64,000 nt of DNA from Flavobacterium daejeonense DSM 17708 (GTDB lineage: Bacteria; Bacteroidota; Bacteroidia; Flavobacteriales; Flavobacteriaceae), in contig NZ_AUDK01000017.1 of assembly GCF_000425425.1 (NCBI RefSeq), forward strand, positions 42,801-106,800, given 5' to 3'. Under the pieces are notes generated by a model, which ran no database searches, was not told the origin of the DNA, and saw only the letters and a list, made by a program, of their open reading frames with translations. A program made the position numbers and the translations under genes. Shown in pieces: positions 38,224 to 44,583 of the stretch (its first letter is position 1; each line of letters begins with the position of its first letter).

Positions 38224-38538
38224 ATGAGAAAAGCAATCATATTAGTACACGGAAAAAGAGCAGGTGTTTTAACTGAAGCTTCTTCAAAAGAATACTATTT
38301 TGAATATGATGAAAATTATGGAGGGGAAGCAGTTTCGTTAACCATGCCTGTAAGCCATAAAAAATATTGTTATACATCTTTTCCTCCTTTTTTTGAAGGC
38401 TTATTACCTGAAGGTATTATGTTAGAAGGATTATTACGTCTTTCAAAAATTGATAAAAATGATTATTTTTCTCAATTAGTTATCAAAGGAAATAATTTAG
38501 TAGGGGCTGTAACAGTTAAATTGTTAGAAAAAGAATAG
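38224..38538 (+). CDS. Stand-alone HipA N-terminal domain (HipS-like)
   Basis: This 104-residue protein matches only the N-terminal subdomain of HipA kinases: GKRAGVLTEASSKEYYFEYD, AVSLTMPVSHKKY, FPPFFEGLLPEG and the terminal GAVTVKL strand. In three-gene HipBST systems the same domain is a separate antitoxin, HipS, followed by the kinase HipT. Here no kinase follows. The next 350 bases hold only a 42-codon membrane peptide, and no hipT catalytic remnants were recognised on either strand. It may be the surviving antitoxin of a degraded HipBST-like module, or may protect against kinases elsewhere. It diverges from the HTH-DUF6922 gene. Identification of the domain is firm; the role is inferred. 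Confidence 0.8.
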   Translation: MRKAIILVHGKRAGVLTEASSKEYYFEYDENYGGEAVSLTMPVSHKKYCYTSFPPFFEGLLPEGIMLEGLLRLSKIDKNDYFSQLVIKGNNLVGAVTVKLLEKE

Positions 38539-38609
38539 AGTCTCATTACTTGTATTATTGAAGTTACTCCACCAAAAAGGAAGAATTACTTGTAGTAACA
38601 GATTAACAA

Positions 38610-38738
38610 ATGAAACATGAGACAGCAAATTTAGCGACTAAAGAGGATTTTGAAAACGCATCCAAAAATCTAAAAAGATTAATGTTAGGACTATTTATTG
38701 TATTGTTTTTACTGGTATTGGGGTTGTATTTTATATAA
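38610..38738 (+). CDS. Possible 42-residue single-pass membrane protein
   Basis: A short open frame of 42 residues starts at the ATG at 38610. Its first 23 residues are hydrophilic (KHETANLATKEDFENAS), and residues 24-42 form one hydrophobic helix. The layout resembles the short ATKEDL-type coiled-coil/TM proteins common in accessory regions. No start signal or database match can be shown here. The surrounding stretch 38539-38886 contains nothing else except a weak 9-bp hairpin at 38778-38105's equivalent position near 38778-38805. Confidence 0.4.
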   Translation: MKHETANLATKEDFENASKNLKRLMLGLFIVLFLLVLGLYFI

Positions 38739-38886
38739 ACGAACACAAAAACAATATTTCAACTAAAAACAATCATTAATCTTATCCTAAAAAATAGATA
38801 AGGTTCACATCTGTAACAACTTCATAAAAATTATTCTCCTCACAAAACATAAAGTTGTTAAACTAAAAATTATTTAATAAAACATT

Positions 38887-39336
38887 TTATCTTTTACTAT
38901 TTAACAAAGAAGGTATTGAAATTACAGGAAGTAAAACGGATTCTAAAACCGTATCTTTCCATTTAGCAAAAAGAATTCCTCGAAGTGTTGAAAATGAAAT
39001 TCCTAAGAGTGTGCCTACAAAGACACCGTTGAAAACCGCTTTATCTTCAATCAGCTGATAGTGGTTTTTTAAGTCTTCAATTTGAAAAAAGAAATCAATT
39101 TCATAATCACCTCCTTGATTAATTGATTTTTCATTGATTCTACCATCCATATCAACGAACAATCTTATTTTTACCAGTTGCTTTTCCAGATTGTGCATCA
39201 CGTTATGTGCAATTGTAAAATTGTAAATTGGATTTTGAGGTAACTTATCGTCTAGCACAACTGTGTTCTCTTTAATCCACTTAATGTTCGTTAAATGAAT
39301 TTTTTCCGGGATTATTTGATTTGGGTTATTTTCCAT
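38887..39336 (-). CDS. SecB-like chaperone of a toxin-antitoxin-chaperone (TAC) system
   Basis: This 149-residue protein shows the SecB-like pattern. A long strand region (YNFTIAHNVMHNLEKQ, KIRLFVDMDG) is followed by the core VFVGTLLGISFSTLRGILFAK and a terminal VLLPVISIPSLL. That closely matches TAC chaperones of the Rv1957/CmdC type and also resembles housekeeping SecB. In TAC systems the chaperone binds a C-terminal extension of the antitoxin and keeps it folded. Its position as third gene after a toxin-like and an HTH gene, 8 bases after the antitoxin stop, is the diagnostic arrangement. The mechanism is known from relatives, not shown here. Confidence 0.8.
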   Translation of the reverse strand: MENNPNQIIPEKIHLTNIKWIKENTVVLDDKLPQNPIYNFTIAHNVMHNLEKQLVKIRLFVDMDGRINEKSINQGGDYEIDFFFQIEDLKNHYQLIEDKAVFNGVFVGTLLGISFSTLRGILFAKWKDTVLESVLLPVISIPSLLNSKR

Positions 39337-39344
39337 AACATGAA

Positions 39345-39737
39345 TTAGGAAGCTTTTTTATCGATTTCAAAACCATTAGTAAACACCTCTGATTTTTCAA
39401 ACAAAGTATCTTCTTCTATCTCCTTATTTACGGCTACTTTAAAATATACATACTCTTTTTGAGGCTCTATATAAATAATATCTTCTCCCAGTACCGTTTC
39501 AATTTTAGTAATGGTTTTGGTTGTAAAAGTATGTGTACCAGTTAACCACTTACTGATTTCAGAAGGTTTTTTATTTAATAAGCGTGCTAAATCAGCAGCT
39601 TTTAGTCCTCGTTTTTGAAGCATTTCGTAGATTTTATGGGCAATTGCCGTGTTTTTTTCTACTAATTTTTCAATTTCGGGACTGCCATTTTCATCCAACC
39701 AGTCGTTTATAATATTCTTTTTTGGAAATTCCATCAT
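39345..39737 (-). CDS. HigA-like HTH antitoxin with C-terminal chaperone-addiction-like tail
   Basis: This 130-residue protein has an XRE-type helix-turn-helix at about 34-85 (IYEMLQKRGLKAADLARLL, KPSEISKWLTGTHTF). It is followed by a tail rich in aromatic and acidic residues (QKEYVYFKVAVNKE, EKSEVFTNGF). In TAC antitoxins such a tail is the chaperone-addiction region. Its start codon overlaps the toxin gene's stop by one base, so translation is coupled. It would neutralise the upstream gene product and repress the operon. The function is inferred from arrangement and HTH family. Confidence 0.78.
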   Translation of the reverse strand: MMEFPKKNIINDWLDENGSPEIEKLVEKNTAIAHKIYEMLQKRGLKAADLARLLNKKPSEISKWLTGTHTFTTKTITKIETVLGEDIIYIEPQKEYVYFKVAVNKEIEEDTLFEKSEVFTNGFEIDKKAS

Positions 39738-40261
39738 TACAAGTTTAATTTAAAATCATCATTAACTTCAATCAAAGATGCATCACCGATCCATCTGATT
39801 TCTTTTTCTCTAAATGCCTGATCAATAGCTTTAGTAAGTTGATTAGCCAGTTTAAAGTGTGATTTAACGTTAGGACATTCTTGTGCTTTTTGTTTTGTTT
39901 TCGTTGCTCCGCCAAAGAGGAACACTACGTTTTCATTGGCTCTTAGACAATACAGCCGTAGATTATTGGCTTTAGCTTTGCCACATTCGGTATATTGAGG
40001 CTTACGATCTTTACCTTTTGGTGGTAATGCTGCTGTATCGGCAGTTTCTGCTTCGGGTCTAAAAAAGTGTGATTGTGCGCCATATTTATCACCAATTTGT
40101 TTAATCCATGCTAACACATGATTCAATTTCTCTCTTTCTGTATTTTCATGACAAATAATAAAATGTTCGAAAACACTTTTATCATCGTGATTGATACATA
40201 CAGAATAATACGCTACTTTTTTGTAACGCGCTATCGGTTTTATATGTGCAAAAGTATTCAC
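39737..40261 (-). CDS. Putative RelE/HigB-like toxin of TAC system
   Basis: This 174-residue protein is the first gene of the three-gene operon. Its C-terminal half, NNLRLYCLRANENVVFLFGG followed by KTKQKAQECPN, looks like the beta-sheet core of RelE/HigB ribosome-dependent endoribonucleases, with abundant Lys/Arg. The N-terminal half is longer than in classical HigB (about 90-110 residues) and is not recognised. Overlap with the antitoxin gene and the toxin-first order agree with HigBA systems. A -7 box on the - strand lies 86 bases upstream. Family assignment rests on short motifs and on context, so another toxin fold is possible. Confidence 0.6.
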   Translation of the reverse strand: MNTFAHIKPIARYKKVAYYSVCINHDDKSVFEHFIICHENTEREKLNHVLAWIKQIGDKYGAQSHFFRPEAETADTAALPPKGKDRKPQYTECGKAKANNLRLYCLRANENVVFLFGGATKTKQKAQECPNVKSHFKLANQLTKAIDQAFREKEIRWIGDASLIEVNDDFKLNL

Positions 40262-40346
40262 TTATAAGTTATTATCCAAATTATTATTCACTTTTAAATT
40301 AACTTTAATAAACTAGATAATCTAATTCTATAAATTAACAAGAATT

Positions 40347-40354
40347 ACCAAATG
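40347..40354 (-). promoter_or_regulatory. -7 box candidate of the TAC operon
   Basis: On the - strand this reads TACATTTG, an exact TAnnTTTG match. No TTG partner is seen at the right distance. Transcription would start near 40340, giving a leader of about 80 bases to the toxin gene. Confidence 0.45.
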
Positions 40355-40671
40355 TAAACAAAGTTTTATTTTTTAGACTCCATTTTATAGAAAATAGATT
40401 TTATTTTTAAATTTAAAAAGGTAAACAATCAGTTAACTTTATTTTATGACTCTCGCTATTTTATTCTCCGTAAAACATGCGGTGATTAAGTGGGGTATTC
40501 ACCGCGTTTCTAAAATGGTGCTTGAAATTTCTTTTCTATCAGAGGATATGAAAGAAAAATATTTGGAATTGTTGGAAAACAGAGTAGGGAGGTTTTAAGG
40601 AGGTAGATATAATGATTTTTCACCGCAAAAAATTAGGCTACTTGACATGCATAATTTGCACATTTTTGTAA
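40355..40671. other. AT-rich gene-free stretch between TAC operon and DUF5655 gene
   Basis: Apart from the TAC promoter candidate, 40262-40671 holds no supported gene. A 50-codon open frame at 40446-40598 on the + strand starts with an ATG and has a basic, partly hydrophobic translation. It matches nothing recognised and may be chance or a remnant. Confidence 0.4.
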
Positions 40672-41577
40672 TTATACAATTGCCTGCTTTATCAAGCTCA
40701 TTATGTATTCAAGATTCGCAGTATTAGTAACAATTGTTTCATAGTCACCATTTCCCCAATGACCAGTTTCTGAAACATCTTTCATCAAGTTTTTAGGGTC
40801 GTCTAGCTCTCCTTTTTTGAGGTTGATGAAGATTTTAAGTCCTTTCTTAAGTAGAACAATATCAGCGATATTTTTGTTCTTTTTGAAGGCAACGTATAGT
40901 TTTTTAGGAACAATTTCTACATCATCTGTTAGGTTGAGAATGGCGTTTTTAAAGGTTTCGTATAATTCTACGATTTCTTCAGTAGCCTTATTTAAATGGT
41001 CTTCTTCGGTATAGACCTTTATTTCATCGGTTACCGATTTTATAACTGTATTTTGTTGTGTAAGAGGTTTAATACTCTCTGCTGATTTGGTTTTCTTAAT
41101 AGGATTGATACTTATCAAATCATTTTCATAGCGTTTTATTTCCCAAAGTTCTATGGCTATGTCTTTGAAGTTAGTTGCTAAACGCTGGTTTTCTGTAAAG
41201 CTAGGAGAAACAAAAATCACTCGTGTTTGTGACCAGTCTATTGTGTTGCTGTGTAAGGTTTTGTTTAGTGTTTCGTTATAACACAATACAAAATCAGCTT
41301 TGTTTTCCAACATTAAGCTTAGGTAGGTAAAACCCTGGTCAACTACACTTGCATTTTTATCTCTTTTGTATTCAATAATGATAAATGCGTTTGATTGTGT
41401 ATCATAAGCCAAGGTATCAATACGTTTTCCTTTAATACTAAACTCGCTTTTCACTATTTCCAAGCCAGTAATTTGAAATAGGTTTTGCTCAAACAACGTT
41501 TGTATTTCCCTTTCAAGTTGGAAAGGTTTTTCGTTTAATTGCGAAACTTGATTATGGTTGAGTTTGTATAAATTCAT
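40672..41577 (-). CDS. PD-(D/E)XK nuclease-like protein with C-terminal DUF5655
   Basis: This 301-residue protein has an N-terminal NucS/DUF91-like nuclease domain. The core is REIQTLFEQNL, GKRIDTLAYDTQS (metal-binding Asp) and AFIIIEYKRDKN (Glu-x-Lys of the PD-(D/E)XK motif), all within residues 23-75. A variable linker follows, and the C-terminal 110 residues (ELYETFKNAILNLTDDVE, LYVAFKKNKNIADIV) match DUF5655, widespread at the end of predicted restriction-type proteins. Such proteins occur in defence islands, although no specific activity has been established to my knowledge. It is 30 bases upstream-distal of the methyltransferase relic on the same strand, so the two may once have been co-transcribed. 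Acting on DNA is likely. Confidence 0.78.
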   Translation of the reverse strand: MNLYKLNHNQVSQLNEKPFQLEREIQTLFEQNLFQITGLEIVKSEFSIKGKRIDTLAYDTQSNAFIIIEYKRDKNASVVDQGFTYLSLMLENKADFVLCYNETLNKTLHSNTIDWSQTRVIFVSPSFTENQRLATNFKDIAIELWEIKRYENDLISINPIKKTKSAESIKPLTQQNTVIKSVTDEIKVYTEEDHLNKATEEIVELYETFKNAILNLTDDVEIVPKKLYVAFKKNKNIADIVLLKKGLKIFINLKKGELDDPKNLMKDVSETGHWGNGDYETIVTNTANLEYIMSLIKQAIV

Positions 41578-41606
41578 TAGATTATTGATTTTTATTTTAA
41601 GTAAAG

Positions 41607-42671
41607 TTAGAATATATTTTCAGATAAAGTTAAAACAGGAAGATAGTTGGCTGATTTTAGCTCATATTCCTCACAATATGCTGCCATCCACTTTTTAATA
41701 TTCTTATTGTTTTCTATTGAAATATCTTCTAAGAAATAGTCTTTTAATTTCACTTCAAAATAATATTCTGTTTTTGAATTTTCTTTACCTTTTATTTTTG
41801 ACTTGTGTTTGTGTTTGATGGATTCTATTTCACCAAAATAAGAAGTTAAATGAAATGGTTTTGTCCTGCCTCCTGAATAGATAACTAATTTTTTTGCATT
41901 GTGTAAATCATAAGGAAATTCCAAGAAATTATTTTGTTTGTCTGTTGAATGAAAATAAAAAGTGTTTAACTGTCTTAATTTATTTAAGTCTTTACTTCTG
42001 ATATATCCCAAAGCCAGACGTTCTTTAGGCTGAGGCTCCTCTTTTAAATATAATTGCAATTGTTTTTTGGTCTCAAATCCATTTATTTTTTGTTTGTATT
42101 CGGATGCAATTTGTTCGTTTTCGATTTCTAGTTTTCTGTTTTTACTAATTTCAAGAAATTCGGTTTCCATATCAATACCTAAATATCTTCTGCCTAATAA
42201 ATTGGCAGCAATACCAGTTGTGGAACTCCCTGTAAATGGATCCAGAATCCAAGCATTTGGTTTTGTGGAAGCTAATATGATGCGGGTTAAAACAGCAAGT
42301 GGTTTTTGAGTTGGGTGTTTGCCACAGGATTTTTCTCAACGGGCAATAGCCGGTAATTTCCAAACATCTTTCATTTGTTTATCACCGTTCAATTGCTTCA
42401 TTAATTCATAATTGTAATAATGAGGCACTTTTTCTTTTTTACGTGCCCAGATGATTAACTCGGCTGAATGTGTAAAAAAACGACAGGAAAAATTAGGGGG
42501 TGGATTGTTCTTTTCCCAAGTGATTACATTTAGAATTTTAAAATCTAACTCTTGCAACAATTGACCAATAGAAAAAATATTATGATAGGTTCCACTTATC
42601 CAAATTGTACCATCGTCTTTTAGTTTTTCTCCAATTAATTTTAACCATTCTATATTGTTATTATTCTGCAT
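41607..42671 (-). pseudogene. Inactivated DpnA-like adenine DNA methyltransferase (5' truncated, internal TGA)
   Basis: The first part (42671 to 42336) translates to GTIWISGTYHNIFSIGQ, NVITWEKNNPPPNFSCRFF and KQMKDVWKLPAIAR, then hits TGA at 42338-42336. Continuing in the same frame gives EKSCGKHPTQKP, WILDPFTGSSTTG and RRYLGIDMETEFLEIS, then a 170-residue C-terminal extension. A TGG-to-TGA change would restore the expected R-W-E-K. The N-terminal third carrying the DPPY catalytic motif is absent: an in-frame TAA lies upstream and the Dam-family gene's promoter region follows. The remaining blocks resemble the beta-class methylase M2.DpnII (DpnA), which recognises GATC. Two independent lesions make it non-functional. 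Confidence 0.88.
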
Positions 42672-42772
42672 ATCAATTAGTTTTGATTTGTGATTTAATT
42701 AATTGAAAATGATCTTGTTATAACTTGTTTTTCTAAAAAAATGATCTAATATTTGCATCAAATCATATAGAT

Positions 42773-43252
42773 ATGAATACATCATTTGAGCGTTGTGAAA
42801 ACACAAAAGTAGAATGGCTTACGCCGCCAGAATTAGTGAAAAAATTAGGGGAATTTGACCTAGACCCTTGCAGTCCAATTAATGCACCTTTTTTACACGC
42901 TAAAAATAATTTTACTGTTTTAGATAACGGTTTAAGTCAAAAATGGTTTGGTAGAGTTTACCTAAATCCACCTTATGGAAGAGGAATGGAATTATGGTTA
43001 GAAAAATTAAAATTTCATGGAAATGGCATAGCACTAATTTTTGCAAGAACTGAAACAAAATGTTTTTTTGAGCATATTTGGAATGATGCAGACGCTGTTT
43101 TATTTGTTAAAGGGAGAATTAGATTTTATCACATTTCAGGAATTCAAGCAGGTACACCAGGTGCTCCAAGTGTATTTATTGCTTATGGTAAAGAAAATGC
43201 TTTTGCCCTTAAAAATTGCGGTATAGAAGGAAGATTTCTAGCATTAAAGTAA
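42773..43252 (+). CDS. Phage-type DNA N6-adenine methyltransferase (Dam family, PF05869)
   Basis: This 159-residue protein matches the short phage Dam family. Features are EWLTPPELVKKLGEFDLDPCS, FTVLDNGLSQKWFG, the catalytic NPPYGRG (about residues 64-70), ALIFARTETKCFF and the GAPSVFIAYG strand. These enzymes methylate adenine, GATC in several phages, with variable specificity in others. No target-recognition domain is obvious. It is transcribed divergently from the dead methylase and convergently with the DpnI operon, whose last gene ends 2 bases away. If it methylated GATC, the adjacent DpnI would cut the host genome, so another specificity, silence or inactivity is likely. Confidence 0.85.
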   Translation: MNTSFERCENTKVEWLTPPELVKKLGEFDLDPCSPINAPFLHAKNNFTVLDNGLSQKWFGRVYLNPPYGRGMELWLEKLKFHGNGIALIFARTETKCFFEHIWNDADAVLFVKGRIRFYHISGIQAGTPGAPSVFIAYGKENAFALKNCGIEGRFLALK

Positions 43253-43254
43253 AA

Positions 43255-43455
43255 TCATGCTATTTCATAGCAAATAAATTCTGCAACATTAAATTCACTA
43301 TCAATTATCCATGTGTTTTCAATTAATAGTTTTTTTAATGCTTCATCTTCATTGTTAATATCTTCAACAATTCCAATAACTTGCATATTTTCAACTTCTT
43401 CTCCATTTGGAGAAAATGTACTTCCTTCAGTTGTAATAAAAATATATTTCTTCAT
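43255..43455 (-). CDS. Small protein co-transcribed with DpnI-like endonuclease
   Basis: This 66-residue acidic protein (KKYIFITTEGSTFSPNGEEV then ENMQVIGIVED, NEDEALKKLL) starts 2 bases after the endonuclease stop, so the two are translated from one message. It resembles a family of short Bacteroidota proteins with an alternating strand-helix layout, but no function is known. In pneumococcal DpnI cassettes the nuclease gene is likewise followed by a small gene, dpnD. No sequence similarity to DpnD is claimed. A role as a modulator of the nuclease is speculative. Confidence 0.6.
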   Translation of the reverse strand: MKKYIFITTEGSTFSPNGEEVENMQVIGIVEDINNEDEALKKLLIENTWIIDSEFNVAEFICYEIA

Positions 43456-43457
43456 TT

Positions 43458-44222
43458 TTATGTTTTTTTGTAAGTACCTCTTCCGTTAAATTCAATTAAA
43501 CCTTTGTCTCTTAAAAACTGTAATTGTTGACGAATTTTATCTTTGATGTGGTTGTTGTTTGGGTATTTAATAGTAAGTTCTTTTTCAAAGTGATAAACTT
43601 CTTTCAAAGTAAAATCTTTTTTTGGAATTTTTTCTATACAATTTAAAATATCTAATATCCAGCCTTTTGATTCTATGCTCTTTTCTCTTAAAAATTGTGT
43701 CTTATTAAAAGCTTCTTGAACTAATTCAGGTTTAACGATATTTGAATTATTTACTATAAATATTTTTCCTAAATTGGAAATTGTGGAAATATTGATGTTA
43801 CACCCAATCCAACCTGCTCTTTTTGCATTATCAGATAAAGGAGGCCTTTTTATAATAATTTCTGGTGTAAAAAACTGTTTTGGAATTATTAAAAAGTTAT
43901 CTACTGTATTTTGTTTATTATATGTAAGAAAGAAAAAATTAGGGTTCGTATTAGAAGTTATTCTTTGAATCATAGTGGTGTATGCACCATCGTTAATAAT
44001 TCCACCTAATTTTCCATTTTTACTTTTTAATTCAAATTCTTCTGTACATTTAATGCAATAAAAATCTGCAACAGGTCTATTGTTTTCGTATTCAAAAATA
44101 GGATTTTCACCACAACATGGGCAATATGAATTTTCTTTAACCCAATTTTCAGTTAGAACCCTTGCTATTTGAGAATTACTAGAATAACCTTCCGCAAATT
44201 TCATATTAAAATTTAAATTCAT
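43458..44222 (-). CDS. dpnC: DpnI-type methyl-directed restriction endonuclease (Gm6ATC)
   Basis: This 254-residue protein is colinear with DpnI of Streptococcus pneumoniae over its whole length. The active site is intact with the same numbering: Asp53 (RPVADFYC), Glu64 and Lys66 (EEFELKSK). The zinc ligands Cys34, Cys37, Cys56 and Cys59 are present. NDGAYTTMIQR, NPNFFFLTY, RAGWIGCNI and the C-terminal winged helix (HIKDKIRQQLQFLRDKGLIEFNGRG) also match. DpnI cuts GATC when the adenine is methylated, protecting cells against methylated phage or plasmid DNA, and needs no methylase of its own. The host genome must therefore lack GATC methylation. The symbol is used by homology. Confidence 0.95.
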   Translation of the reverse strand: MNLNFNMKFAEGYSSNSQIARVLTENWVKENSYCPCCGENPIFEYENNRPVADFYCIKCTEEFELKSKNGKLGGIINDGAYTTMIQRITSNTNPNFFFLTYNKQNTVDNFLIIPKQFFTPEIIIKRPPLSDNAKRAGWIGCNINISTISNLGKIFIVNNSNIVKPELVQEAFNKTQFLREKSIESKGWILDILNCIEKIPKKDFTLKEVYHFEKELTIKYPNNNHIKDKIRQQLQFLRDKGLIEFNGRGTYKKT

Positions 44223-44583
44223 TTTAATGTTTTTTTTAGAATTTGTAAATCTTTTGCAGATTGTTTTGCATTTATTTGTTTCTTGTTATTTTTCAAAAAT
44301 AGCATTTTTTATTTGGGTTGTTTTCTTTTTATAGTTTGATTTTTACAAATTTTATATTCAATTTTTTTGTTTCTGACCTGGATAGCAACAAAAAGCCCGC
44401 AAACAAAAAAAGCCTTTTATAAAATAAACCCCAAAATAGCGAATCCTGACTTTTCGGAGGAGCTCTTTTGGGGGTGTTTTTATGGACTGATTCCTGCGGA
44501 TTTGTATTGTATAGCCAGAAAAAGTAGCCTAATTATTTTTTTGAATGTAAACTACCAACTGTAACTCCTGACTGATCACTACA
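44223..44583. other. Gene-free boundary region between DpnI operon and mnmE
   Basis: This 361-base stretch must hold the DpnI promoter on the - strand near 44223-44350, which is very AT-rich. The half nearer mnmE is less AT-rich. An open frame at 44367-44564 has no recognisable product and is not called. It may contain the island junction. Confidence 0.4.

Noticed and set aside
37260..38230. Search for a direct repeat of the mnmE 3' end as the other island boundary
   Set aside because: No copy of TTATTTCCCGATACAAAA or a near match was seen, so no attachment-site pair is claimed.
38539..38886. Remnants of a HipT/HipA kinase after the HipS-like gene
   Set aside because: No kinase motifs were seen in either strand.
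40446..40598. 50-codon + strand open frame
   Set aside because: It has an ATG start but no match or supporting context; left as part of the gene-free region.
44367..44564. 65-codon + strand open frame before mnmE
   Set aside because: No recognised family, no promoter or start signal; probably chance in the boundary region.
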